38,839 nt of DNA, from positions 192,078-230,916 of the forward strand of contig MNCI01002737.1 of the NCBI GenBank assembly GCA_015680685.1, in the 5' to 3' direction. This document shows positions 20,809-31,814 of the stretch, piece after piece. Each line of letters opens with the position of its first letter. The first letter of the stretch is position 1. Under the pieces are notes generated by a model, which had not been told where the DNA came from, ran no database searches, and saw only the letters and a program-made list of their open reading frames with translations. The stretch is from Gnetum montanum (taxonomy: Eukaryota; Streptophyta; Gnetopsida; Gnetales; Gnetaceae). Position numbers and translations under genes: made by a program.

Positions 20809-21479
20809 CCTTTGCCCCGGTATCCCTTGATATCTGCAATCCTGCGCAGAGCAAGTCTCCATTGCTCAATGTCTTCGCTGGAGTTCCTGCCTTTGCTTTG
20901 TAAATTCACAAACCCCTGCCCAAAATCTCCTTTCAAATGTCTGACTTCTGCGGGTACAACATCATAAAAGATAGGAATGAGGATAGATAAGCCCCTCTCA
21001 TATTTGTGCAGCATCATCACTAATTCCTTAAGACACCACACAGATTCTGCGAATCCACTGGAAAGTATGCACAAATCCACTTTGGAACATGCAATGGCTT
21101 TCTCAATAGCCTCTGGGAACCTCTCCCCACTCGGCAACTCTTCTTTGTCCAGAAACGCCTCAACTCCTCTGTCCCGCAACAAATCATATAAATGATAAGC
21201 CAAGGTTGATTTTGTATCAGGGCCTCTGTGACTGATGAACACATCGAACTTGTTGTTCACAGATCCCTCACCACTTGACCATGATGATGATGATGGAAAC
21301 CCAATAACGCCCGGATTTACTGGTGGATCTGAGGAAGGCCCAGGCTGCACATCCCGTCTTTTGGTTGCTGGGGAGTCTGTATCCTCCTCTGCTTCTTCCT
21401 GTGTTAGGCTTCTCTTCAGTAACGATCTTTCTTCCATATCACAATCCTTGAGACGCTCAGTTGCCCTATTTTCAGACAT
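20809..21479 (-). CDS. TNL exon 1, TIR domain
   Basis: Starts at the ATG at 21479, preceded directly by TGA, and ends at 20809 in a split Gly codon. Residues 1-77 are a charged and Ser-rich leader. Residues 78 to about 220 are a TIR domain: FDVFISHRGPDTK, then LRDRGVEAFLD, SGERFPEAIEKAI, SVWCLKELV and FYDVVPAEVRH. The Glu of WCLKEL (residue 152, codon 21026-21024) is in the place of the catalytic Glu of plant TIR NADases. In plant immunity, activated TIRs cleave NAD+ to make signals for EDS1 complexes. The domain looks intact; the upstream leader has no recognisable targeting signal. Confidence 0.9.
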
Positions 21480-21890
21480 TCACCCACTTCCAGCAAAGGC
21501 AGATACACAGCAACAGAGAGGCAGGTACGTCTATGACTGGCACCAACACACTCCACTTATGCAGCGGCAACAATGCACTGCAATGCAAATTCAGTTGTTT
21601 GATGTAAAGAAGTTCATCTAATTCACAGCAGAGCAATCTATGGTCCGAAATATTCACAGCAGAGCAGAGGAAGAAGTGCAACTTCGCGTGATGGAGATGG
21701 TGCCACGAAATCTGAACCATGTGTCAAAAAGTCTGCACCATATGCTACAACACGACAAAGAGGAGGCCGGCACGAAAGAATGTCTGACATTTGCTTTTCA
21801 TCCGCAAATTATCACCTTCCACGTACACGAGACTTTTAACCGAATATTCGCTAGACTTAATTATATCTTGAAAAATCAGTGAGCACACGT
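21480..21890 (-). promoter_or_regulatory. TNL 5' flank, proximal copy
   Basis: Sequence upstream of the TIR exon. Blocks around 21520, 21660-21700 and 21790-21830 recur in the same order at 22170, 22240-22280 and 22300-22345, so the 5' flank is tandemly duplicated. No clear TATA box was identified on the minus strand. Promoter activity is inferred from position only. Confidence 0.4.
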
Positions 21891-22047
21891 AAATATCCCG
21901 AATTGATCAAATTTGCCGGAACAATTACGAATGCTGGCAGAATCAAAACCTTTACCTTGGCCCTAAAATTTCCATTCTATTGAAAAGAAAAAATCAACTT
22001 TACTCAAAAAGAAGTTTCTCACTAAAATTTTGTCAAATTCATACCTA

Positions 22048-22157
22048 GCTTCTTTTGAATTGCGTGAATGTTGCAGAGGCTGCAGCTCCGCTGTCTTTTC
22101 CATATCACAATAGCTTGGTTTCCTGTTTTTGCCCTCTTTCAGCAAAGAGTGATCCAC
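22048..22157 (-). pseudogene. TNL exon 1 start duplicate
   Basis: On the minus strand this begins MDHSLLKEGKNRK and shares an ATTGTGATATGGAA block and its surroundings with the true exon 1 start (about 21445-21430). The TIR part is absent; a possible donor AG|GTATGAAT follows. It is either a relic of a neighbouring TNL copy or an alternative 5' exon. Confidence 0.5.
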
Positions 22158-22480
22158 AGAGAGAGAAAGATTTGAAGAGGTTTACGAATCAAGTCAGGAA
22201 AGCAGATTCAGGAGTAGTTTAGTTTGGTGCAATGTCAACTTTCTCGCAAAGTAGCTCACCTACAGAAAAGGTGCAACTCAGCGTGACGGGAAATTGATTC
22301 GAATTGCTTTTGATCGGCCAATTATTATCACGTTACACGTCAATGTTCGGTACAAGTTTTACGAATGCAGCTCAGTTTTCTTGACGACGAAGTTAAAGCA
22401 CGGAGTAGAAATCTGAACCAAACCAACCCTTGCGTGTTCCCTCCGGATGGTTCCAGAAGTGGGTCCAAGCTAAAAGGGTC
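22158..22480 (-). promoter_or_regulatory. TNL 5' flank, distal duplicate
   Basis: Diverged copy of 21480-21890. The shared pieces include the minus-strand blocks CACGC(G/T)(A/G)AGTTGCAC and ACGTG-containing GTGATAAT. The ACGTG cores could be G-box-like sites, but that is speculative. Confidence 0.4.
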
Positions 22481-22980
22481 AGGCAAAAGGAATTATACTA
22501 AAGTAAACCTTACGTTTTCTTTGCCCTCTCAAGGATTGTGAAAGTGACTTTCATTAATATTATTTTATCTTGAACAAAGAAATGGTACATAACATATACC
22601 TATACTTTAGATTGGACGGTGGGAAGAACTACATTTTAGGGTGTAGAATGAGTGCAAGAGTTTGTGTAACTCAAAACTAGATAACTATATGTACCTTTTA
22701 AAATATAGCCAACATCAAACTTTTGTAGAGTATTATCAAATGTTATGTTAATCTAACGTAGTTTAAAAATACAAAAGGATAGTCTAAAAATAGAAAATGT
22801 TTCAAGAAATCTATTTCCATTTCAAATTTGGAGGAGATTTACCTACTAATTTTAATAAGAGTAAATGTTGGATTGTGGTTGTTGATTATACTCTAAAATA
22901 TGGCATGTCCAAGGATGTTCCTTAGAGTTAATTTCTAGTTTATACTCTAATACTAGTATATTAGAAAAGATGTCATGATC
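22481..22980. other. Unassigned DNA between TNL 5' flank and element 2
   Basis: AT-rich, no gene or LTR recognised. The left boundary of element 2 must lie here or near 22980, but no 5' LTR is visible, so that element is 5' truncated. Confidence 0.4.
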
Positions 22981-23518
22981 AATATTAAGGGAATTACAAT
23001 GTCCTATGTTGTCGATGGTATTGCTGTGATGTTAGGTTTACCCAACATAGGCACAAAAACTGTTATGATCTTTACCCAATTCAATCATAACACCAAAAGT
23101 CTATGGTTGGAGAAAACCTATAGAGACACAAAGAAGTAGTATGAAACCATGTTCATAATAGACAAGATTTATTTTAAGATAAAGACTTACCACATCTACC
23201 CTACTAAGTGCCTAAACAAGATATCAACCTATCCAGCCAAGGGAAGCACTATACTAAGTGGGAAGTAATCATCCAACATGGCTCATCTCTTTTTCTTGAA
23301 GATCCAATGTCAATTCAAGAAGAAGCAAATTGGTAGGCCAACACTTCCATTTCTCTACCTCATTATGTAGCTTTGCAAGCAAGCCAAGATATTAGATTAT
23401 ATAAATCATGTGGTTAGAAGTGCTTCAAATGCATCACACTCAAACATGATAAAGTCCATACCAACAAAGAACAATCATATGGAACCACCTTCGAGCACCA
23501 AAGATCCACAAAGCACAC
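22981..23518 (+). pseudogene. Element 2 additional-ORF fragment, left of the nested insertion
   Basis: Decayed coding DNA whose translation follows that of element 1 at about 28380-28870: LGLPNIG, then SLWLEKTY, KIYFKIKTYHIYPT and LPFLYLI in the same order. It ends at the CACAC target site of element 1 and resumes at 31815. It is therefore the same ORF, interrupted by a younger relative. Several stops are present. Confidence 0.65.
23514..23518. repeat. Target-site duplication CACAC, left
   Basis: CACAC just before the 5' LTR of element 1, matching 31810-31814 just after its 3' LTR. Confidence 0.8.
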
Positions 23519-24343
23519 CGATGAGTCATGAATTTGTTGGCTGCAATATCACACCCATGATATCACGTACGCGATATCATAGCCTAGACGCGGTATCGCA
23601 ACCTGCCTCCTCATCTATAAATAAGAGGTAGGCAGATTTAGTAGAGTTTTTTTAAAAGTTTAAGTTTTCAATAGTTTTTAGTACGTCAGTTTTTCCTCTC
23701 CACCCCTTTTCTCCCGATGCATGCCCACAATGTGATGATTGTAATTGTACGGCATCCTTATTCGAGTGTGACGTACTTGGACACGCACATGACTAGCAAT
23801 AAAGATCGAGATTACTCCATCGTTGCAACATCCACTCAGCTTAATTATTTAATTGTTATTATTATTTATTACTTTCTTAGTTAATATCTCTCTACCCTTA
23901 TCTCTTAGTAACGCGGAATGAGTACGACTTAATCACGAGCATTTAAGTGTGACTACTTGGTAACCTAGTAATGTACCTAGGCCATGCGTTTGGTAATCCC
24001 AGTGGTAGTTGTGCATGAGGTCCAAGATGTGTACGGATGATTAAGGAACGGATGCTCATCGCACTTAGGCTAGCTTAGATTTTCTCTCTCTCTCATAGTT
24101 TAGTTGATGCTATTTCCCATTAGCCCCAAGAGTAGCATTAGTATAGGAACACATCATACACCTCACTCTGGACTAAACCATACATGACAAAGCTAATACT
24201 AGTCCAAGTGGGAAGACAACCAACGACGATCTACGAGTAACTGTTTAGATACCACAACTAGCCCATCTGTGGAGTTCAACCGGATTATGCATGAAACACT
24301 CGTATTTGTATGGTTAAGTGTAGGGGTACCTAGCCACTCATCA
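23519..24343 (+). repeat. Element 1 5' LTR
   Basis: Begins CGATGAGTCATG (the expected T is C here) and ends CCACTCATCA. A GATATC-type palindrome array lies at 23541-23600 and the TATA box TATAAATA at 23616-23623. The CT-rich run near 24080 is shorter than in the 3' LTR. Confidence 0.9.
23616..23623 (+). promoter_or_regulatory. LTR TATA box
   Basis: TATAAATA just downstream of the palindrome array in the U3 region, the likely start point for element transcripts. The same box is at 31075-31082 in the 3' LTR. Confidence 0.7.
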
Positions 24344-24344
24344 T

Positions 24345-24362
24345 TAGCGCCGTTGCCGAGGA
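24345..24362 (+). other. Element 1 primer-binding site, tRNA-Asp type
   Basis: TAGCGCCGTTGCCGAGGA, two bases after the LTR. It differs from the plant tRNA-Asp complement TGGCGCCGTTGCCGGGGA at two G-to-A positions. A tRNA-Asp PBS is characteristic of Athila-related gypsy elements. Confidence 0.85.
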
Positions 24363-24484
24363 TGGTTCTAGTTATCTAGACTAGTTATATCATACAAGGT
24401 CGTTGTATAGGAATTAACAATATATCTTTTAGGAAGAAATAATTACAAAAAGTCACATACAAATTCACACACAATTGCACAACC

Positions 24485-26268
24485 ATGCCTCTCCTACAAG
24501 ACTATGATAATGCTACATCTAGTGAGGCAATTCATTGGAGAACCAACAAATTATTTGATAATGAATATTGGAGTACGCAATCCGAAGTGGGGATTTCTTA
24601 TAAACATAAACAAAGGAAACATTGTCCCAATGCACAAAAGCATAACTTACTTAACGATGATGAACCCCTACTGGTCACTACAAGCTTAACNNNNNNNNNN
24701 NNNNNNNNNNNNNNNNNNNNNNNNNNNNNNNNNNNNNNNNNNNNNNNNNNNNNNNNNNNNNNNNNNNNNNNNNNNNNNNNNNNNNNNNNGCAACAGTGTC
24801 AACCTTGAGGAAACAAATCCAAGAGTGGAAACAAGCACAACATGAACCCTTGGACATGGCCTTAGAAAGATATTATGCACTGTTAAACAACTGTCCAGGC
24901 CATGAGTTCTTTGAGGAAAGGCTAATGTACCATATCATTGAGGGGTTTCATGATGAAACAAGAGAGACCCTAGGGATGTACGCCCAAGGTCAACTATGCA
25001 AACTACAAACCCATCAGTTCCAAGAGCTTATTAAGCGGGTAGCAAAAGAAGAAGGAGAAATGGCTAGATGGAGGAGTGTCGAAAAACATCAACGGGACCA
25101 AAATTTCAACTTAACAGAGGTCCATAATCACAAAAAGGAGAAATCAATTCATCTCATGGAGGAAGAACCATCTTTGCTAGTACAACAATCATTAGAGGAA
25201 ATCAAGGCAAAGATTAATAAGATGCTAGAATGGATGTATAAAAAGTGTGGGGAATATATCAATATTATTGGAGATAGAGTTTTGACAACCCGAGAAGCAG
25301 GACAAAATATCATTAGACAATCGGAAAGAAGGGATGATGAAAATAAGAGCTCAATTGTCAATCATACGTATGAATGTAACATTTGCCTGTATGATCACCC
25401 CAAGGGCCAATGCCCAATCTTGTTACATTTATATGAGCATTGGGGAAGCATGTTACACCCAAAGTTCATACAGAGATACTGTGCTCGATCACAGTGGTGA
25501 CAATCCCAGTCATGGGGGAAGCCATCCCTAAATTGGAGACACCCTTCGTATCATCCGAATCCAAATGCTTATCTAGTCCAACATCCTGTTTTCCCAACTA
25601 GGTCAACATACTCTATCTCGCCGCATTATCATTCTCCTCAATACTATTAGCCCATGTCCTTAACACAACCACCACCTTGTGAACCTTACACTTCTCCTAA
25701 ATTTCAACATTCTCATCCTTTCCCTCCTTCTACGTCGCCACCAACTATTCCTGAAGTGTCTGCACCACAGCAACAACCCATGAATATTACTTGTGCTATT
25801 ATTGCCAACAACAGTGAGAGACCTCCTCAACGTCGGAGACATCCCTTCTTTAGACATGACCGCAGGAAGGGACAACACAGTTCCAAGGCCACTGCATTTT
25901 GCAACTCAGCACAAGTCCAACACTATGGTGCATCCTTCTCCTTGAACCCAATGCCTCGTGTTACTTCATCAAGGCCACCAATTAACACTCCAACAACCAT
26001 ACAACCCAATGAATACAGCCATGGAGAGCAACATCCTGATCCTTGCATACCATCTTATGGTCTTAAGTACCATAGTGGGTCAACACATCTTATAAATTAT
26101 CCCACTATGCTTACTATAATCAAGTGTGTGAACCCCAATGGGGTAAGTATGACCAAGTTTCGATATTTCCAACATGCAAGGATCCTCATCTTTCATTTGT
26201 TAATCCTCACCGTGCTCAACCGTTTAGTTATGGGGGATATCCCTCATTTTAATAACAAGCAGGATTAA
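24485..26268 (+). pseudogene. Element 1 gag, gapped and with two stops
   Basis: Starts MPLLQDYDNATSSEAIHW. After a 99-N gap the capsid-like core follows (QEWKQAQHEPLDMALERYYA, LLNNCPGH, MYHIIEGFHDETRETLGMYA), the pattern of Ty3/gypsy Gag in which a short chain of helices binds neighbouring subunits. A zinc-knuckle-like C-x2-C-x3-H-x4-C lies at 25375-25413, one residue short of the usual spacing. The same frame continues past TGA (25498-25500) and TAG (25648-25650) as a Pro/Gln/Ser-rich tail to 26268. Because the gap size is nominal, the frame on its left need not match. Confidence 0.8.
24691..24789. other. Assembly gap of 99 N
   Basis: Run of N inside gag; the true length is unknown. Confidence 0.99.
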
Positions 26269-27638
26269 TAAATATTTTTCATTTTCTTTGATTTTACAAT
26301 TTTTTGTTTTATAGTTTTTCCTTTTTCAATTTCTTGTTTTATATTTTTTTCATTTTATCTTTTTATCTTTTTATAAGTAATCTCATCTACAAATAAAACA
26401 CTCATGTGGCTCGTTGGTTAGGGTGTGTTCTATGTTATCGAGTCTCAAGCGATCAATTATTTGGACAGTGAGCCCATTACACCCACTCATCCATTCTACA
26501 AATAAGAGGTTCTATTCAAGGGTATAATGATATTCTTGACATGCTTAAAACCTAAAATTATTTTTGTGTTCATTGTACCCAGAATGAAGAAGGATGGATC
26601 AAGCGGGAATGATTAGGGTGTGACATCAAGGGCACTTATGAATTCTCTTTGGTGAGGTCTGTGGGAGGTATTACGCAATGTGGTTGTACTAAGATCCTTG
26701 TAGATCTAATGAAAAATGGGAGTAAGAGTAATAAAAAGGCACTCAAAAATACACTGCTATTCTAGGGGGTCCCACTAGAAAGACATGCACCCATGCTTGA
26801 AGGTTGGCGACTTCTTTGGATTCAGCAATCGGAAAAAAAAAACAACAACAAAACAAAGAAAAAGTGCCACAAAGCAAAAATCACTCCTCCCTTGAACAAA
26901 ATTCCAAGTGATCATATGCCTTGTTGTTTTGGTACTTTCATAGTCACTCATCATGGGATGAAACAATGCGGTGTCACTGATCAGAGGAATGGACTTGGTC
27001 CTGATCTTGGAACAACGGGTTAATGACACATTAATCATGCCTTACATGTAGGATTCATTGTGCCTTGGGTCAGTTATCTCATGTCCCAATCTCTACAATC
27101 CATTCTATAGCCCGTCTCATCTCGTTATTCATGTAATTGTAGCTCGTGTCTCGTATGGTGTAGAATTCTTACCTCATTCCGGTGATACTTACATGTGTGC
27201 ATTTTGTGAAACTAGTGTGGATTACATTTAACCCTTCTAGTGCCTACGAACATTTTTAAGTGTTGTTACGCAAGGGCATTATAGGTTGGAACTTGCTTTG
27301 AGGAGGACCCACTTGCGTAATTTTTGTAATTTGCACTCATAACACATCTTTCGCACACCATCTATTACCCTCAACGTATTTTCAACGATATTCTTTCCCT
27401 TATTACTATCCCTCTGATTCAAACGTTCGTATGAACCATCACATAGCCTTTTTCTCCCCCTTACCATCCAAGGTCCTTATTGATAAATTCCACACCATCA
27501 TGATTATTCACGCCTTTAGAACTAGTTGAATTACCCTGGAACCCTTTAACAATAGTCCATATGTCCGTAGTTTCCATCGTTAATTTCAGAAAAATCTTCA
27601 AAATTTGACATTCCATTGTGCCCTAACATTGATAAGCT
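26269..27638. other. Element 1 interior with no recognised coding
   Basis: Where pol would be expected I see only short frames and no RT, integrase or protease motif. A T-rich stretch (26270-26370) follows gag directly. An A-rich run near 26830 is present. It may be decayed beyond recognition or never have encoded pol. Confidence 0.5.
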
Positions 27639-27710
27639 GTGATATCGCGTACGCTATATCGTGTCTACAATATCACGTACATGATATCGTGTCTGCAATA
27701 TATATATATG
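27639..27710 (+). repeat. U3-like palindrome array inside element 1
   Basis: TGATATCGCGTACGC, CAATATCACGTAC and ATGATATCGTGTC followed by an AT-only TATATATATA stretch, resembling the promoter part of the element's own LTRs. It is not followed by the rest of the LTR. It could be a remnant of another LTR, or an internal promoter for the downstream ORF. Confidence 0.55.
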
Positions 27711-28109
27711 CGACCCCCCTACACTACTTAACATCATTTGCAACTATTCACGCGGGGGAAGTCTTTCAACTTTCTCTCTATGACTTTTGATTGCATGTCC
27801 TTTGCTTTCATATCCATACCGCACTCACTGGTCATTCAATTTTCATTCTGTTTGAACCTATTGGAACCCGGAGTGTTCAGCTTAGTCGTGGGGGAGGGGC
27901 ACATGCTGAATAGCACATAACTTTTTTGAAATTTTTCATCACTCGAAGGACACTACCAAGGGTAATTAGTTACAAAATTAGGGATAAATGTGCCAAAAAA
28001 AATTTCATCCCCTTAGTTATATCGAGAAACTAGATTTGGAAACCACCTAAGCAAAGAGGATTAAATATTATAATCTTTCGAGAAATGTCACACGGAGATA
28101 AAACAAATT

Positions 28110-30349
28110 CATTAAGGCAAGTAGTAAGGTATAACCTAACTTTGGTAACAACCTTACTAACGATGGGCCCCGAAATGTGGACAGCAGGAAGGTCCTGCTC
28201 AAGGTGGAAGTAAACAACCTAGGAGATGTGAAGGACAAGTTCCTATCGAACAACATGTAGAGTANAGGTCGTTAGGGATCACCTCAAAGGGTCCCCATTA
28301 TGGGCTATCCTCTCTAAAAGCAGTGCGTGGTACTTAGGGGAAACGTACCAATTTTGGCACAACAAAGAACAAGGCACCACGATTAACATTTGTGGTGTGA
28401 CTGTTGATTTCTCTGTTTAAGCCATTTAAGAGGTATTAAACCTTTCGAATATAGGGTGAAAGGTTGCTTAGTTGTCTACTCGCTCAAACCTTGATGCGCA
28501 ATGAGTTTGGTTAGAAAGGGTGTATGGCAACAAAGATAAGACGTTTGGGAAGTTGACATCGGAAGAGAGGATTTATTTCAAAATAGGGACTTATCACATA
28601 TTCCCCACAAACGGCTTAAAAAGAATTTCAACATATGTGGTAAGAGGATGCGTAGTGTTGATGGGAAAGGTTAATGCTAACCTGCCTCATCTATATTTTA
28701 CGGAGATCCTAAGGTGGTTTGAAGAATGGAAGATAGGGAAGCTTGCGTTGCCCTTCCCTTGTCTTATCAAGAAGCTGTGTAGATGTGCTAGTATCAAAGG
28801 ATACACCAATGATGTCCTTTGAAAAGCCCAAAATGCTTCATATGCTAAACTGCTAAAGCCACCAGCTACAAGGAAAATCACTGGTGAGACGCTGGGACTA
28901 GAATAAGAAAAGGAACAAATAACAGGGCCAACTGCAACTCAACTTGTAGGACCCAGCCAACTTCTAAGCATGAGACCCAGCCAACAATAAGAAGCAGGGC
29001 CTAGCACAAGCTAGTAGGATCAACCACCACCATGGTCGCAAGATTACAGGCCGTTGATGAGCCATCTCAAGGCCATCGCTGAGACAGTCAGTTGGGGAAG
29101 TCATGATGATGCAAATCTCTTTTGCATCATTGACAACATTGTACAACCCATGGTTTCTTTGGATCACGCACGGGGTGAAGTGTCCATCCAGATAGGAGGA
29201 GAGAGTACTTGGTCACAACAAATCTTAGGGAACACTGCGTCCTTTCAAGTGTAGTTAGAAATAGGTGAAGGGGCCACGGTGGTGGTCATGCAGCACTAGG
29301 ATGCAACAGGAGCCACAGAAGTGGTTGCAGACCACATTAAAGAATCATTTAATGTACTTGTTGTGCCAGCGGCAAATCTTACAGGAGCACGGGATGCTCA
29401 AACTCTGGCTGATACCTCAATGACTCCTGCGGAACATGAGGATGTACTTGATAGATTGCTACAAACATGATAGGTAATGACGTTCTTGTTTGACATCCCA
29501 CAAGATGTCACAGTAATACAATCAGACCTCATTTCTACCAAAGGGAAGTTGGTCTTGACAAAGATGAGGGTCGAGCATGCTGAAGCAAAAGTGCAAAGAT
29601 TGCAAGAAAGACTTGTGACCTTGCAAGTAGCACAGTGGGATCCCTCTCAATTCGTTCCCACAGACCAGCTAGACACTTTTAGAACTGAACAACTTACTAA
29701 ACTGGTGGCATAGAATAAAAGGGTGGCGAAAGAAAAAGAGAAGGTTGTTTGGAATGCCTCTGCAGCACAAGCGCAAACTTACACACACACCAAGGCACTT
29801 AAGGCCTTATAAGAAGAAAATAGATAACTTGTTGTTGACAACTTTCAGTTGACCTTTGTGGAAAAACAAAAGAATTTTCTTGAAGAACATTTTCAATAGT
29901 TGCGAGAATAATTAATTAGGGTCAACCAGGACATAAACCATTTAGCCAGGGAAAATTGAACCCTCTCGATGAAGGAGGTATGCACCATTTGTCAGAAGAC
30001 GGCCATTGAAATAAGTGCATGGCAGAATGAGGCTAAATGGCATGAGAAATTGAATGAGCATTTTCAGGACTAGGTGGAGATGTATAAGTAAATCATCGAG
30101 AAGGAGATCTATATGGCCAAGGCCCACATCAACACTCTTAGTGCTCAACACACTGCTTGGCGGGCCATATTGGACACATACGCATTTGCCCACCAGGTGG
30201 AAGTTAAGAGCCGGGACCTGCAGATCCAGGACCTTACAGAATACATGGAGTTGGCAAACCTACGGTATGCCAACCTTGCCATGTTGATAGCAGGGTGCCC
30301 GAGAACAGAGCTTGAGCAACAGGTAAGCCACCACCTACATCAAATATGA
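28110..30349 (+). pseudogene. Element 1 additional ORF: plant-transposon-like domain plus coiled coils
   Basis: From about 28270 to 30349 one reading frame carries conserved-looking protein interrupted only by nonsense codons, about 740 codons in all; the N at 28265 leaves the frame before it uncertain. The N-terminal part shows SPLWAILSKSSAWYLGETYQ, INICGVTVDFS, NLSNIG, WLERVYG, ERIYFKIGTYHIFPTN, ANLPHLYF and LALPFPCLIKKLC. That order resembles the 'putative plant transposon protein' domain (PF20167-like) found in extra ORFs of plant gypsy elements. From about 29250 the product becomes Glu/Lys/Gln/Leu-rich with long heptad-like helices. The element 2 copy shares both parts. Role unknown; a structural or cofactor protein is a guess. 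Confidence 0.6.
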
Positions 30350-30939
30350 AACAAAATTTGCAAAACATAAGAAAATATTGCAAAAATTAGAGGTTGCAAA
30401 TTCTAAACTCGAGGTGGTTAAAGCAAGCTACTAGGGGCAGAAAGGTGTTGCAACAAACTTGGCTCGACTGCTCACAGATTTTCAAGAATACAGAGACAAA
30501 GCCAGAGCCTAAAAGGAGGAACGACGGGTGTTTGCGGCTTGGTATGTTAAGGCAAATAAAATGTTTCCCCAACTGCCATGCCCATGGGAGGTGCCGACTC
30601 CATCAAACATTGAAACATGAGCATGGATGACACAAGATCCCTGAACTGAAGTGGAGAAACTTTAGGCCATACTTCAACACCATCAAATCCCAAGACCTAG
30701 AGCACAAGACAAGAGAAAGGCACCCATGGAGGAGCCACCGCCACCAAGGACTACATGAGTTCCACCCAATTTTGTAGCTATAGGATTTTCTTTTACCTTC
30801 TTTGTGTTGTGTCACAATTTTGTTCTGATTCCACACTACGGCATGAATTCGTCCTTGTCAGTCAATAATCCCATACCTATCCACTGTGTAATCAATGGAG
30901 CTTGTTCTCACTTTGACTCAAGGACGAGTTTCATTCAGT

Positions 30940-30949
30940 CGTGGGGGTA
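30940..30949 (+). other. Element 1 polypurine tract
   Basis: CGTGGGGGTA immediately before the TG of the 3' LTR, the expected primer for plus-strand synthesis. A similar TTAGTCGTGGGGGAGGG lies at about 27880-27900 inside the element. Confidence 0.7.
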
Positions 30950-31809
30950 TGATGAGTCATGAATTTGTTGGCTGCGATATCGCACCCATGATATCACATA
31001 CGCAATATCACGTATGTGATATCACAGCCTAGATGCAATATCGCGTACGCGATATCGCAGCCTACCTCCTCATCTATAAATAAGAGGTAGGCAGATTTAG
31101 TAGAGTTTTTTTTTGAAGTTTAAGTTTTCAATAGTTTTTAGTACATCAGTTTTTCTTCTCCAACCCTTTTCTCCCAGTGCTTGCCTGTAATGTGATGATT
31201 GTAATTGTACAACATCCTTATTTGAGTGTGACGTACTTGGATATGCACATGATCGGCAATAAAGATCAAGATTACTTCATCATTGTAGCATCCACTTAGG
31301 TTAATTATTTAATTGTTATTGTTAGTTATTGCTTTCTTACTTAATATTTCTCTACCCTTATCTCCTAGTAATGCGGAATGAGTATGACTTAATCACGAGC
31401 ATTTGAGTGTGACTACTTGGTAACCCAGTAATGTACCTAGGCCATGCATTTGGTAATCCCAGTGGTAGTTGTGCACAAGGTCCAAGATGTGTACAAATGA
31501 TTAAGGAACGATATTTCATCGCACTTAGGCTAGCTTAGATTCTCTCTCTCTCTCTCTCTCCTAGTTTAGTTGATGTTATTTCCCATTAGCCCTAGGAGTA
31601 GCATTAGTATAGGAACACATCATACACCTCACTCTAGGCTAAACCATACATGATAAAGCTAATACTAGTTCAGTTGGGAAGATAGCGAACTACGATCTAC
31701 GAGTAATTGTCTAGATACCACAACTAGCTCATCTGCGGAGTTCGACCAGATTGTGCGTGAAACACTTGTATTTGTATGGTTGAGTGTAGGGGTACCTAGC
31801 CACTCATCA
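30950..31809 (+). repeat. Element 1 3' LTR
   Basis: 860 bp, TGATGAGTCATG...CCACTCATCA. Its palindrome array (30971-31062) has one more unit than the 5' LTR, and its CT run (31542-31560) is longer; together these explain the 35-bp length difference. Confidence 0.9.
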
Positions 31810-31814
31810 CACAC
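31810..31814. repeat. Target-site duplication CACAC, right
   Basis: Matches 23514-23518. Confidence 0.8.

Larger units (their letters stand above)
23519..31809 (+). mobile_element. Element 1: Ty3/gypsy-type LTR retrotransposon without pol
   Basis: An 8.3-kb element with paired LTRs (825 and 860 bp), CACAC duplications, a tRNA-Asp-type PBS, gag (24485-26268), a long decayed ORF (about 28110-30349) and a purine tract GTGGGGGTA before the 3' LTR. No protease, RT, RNase H or integrase motif is seen in about 26270-28050, so it depended on enzymes from elsewhere or lost them. The PBS type and the Gag pattern fit the Athila/Tat branch of gypsy. The LTRs differ at about 70 of 780 aligned positions by my eye count, mostly transitions, so it is old. 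It is nested in element 2. Confidence 0.85.

Noticed and set aside
26269-28109. Hidden RT or integrase of element 1
   Set aside because: I looked for QMDV/YVDD-like and HHCC or D,D,E patterns in the visible frames and saw none. A profile search could still find decayed traces.
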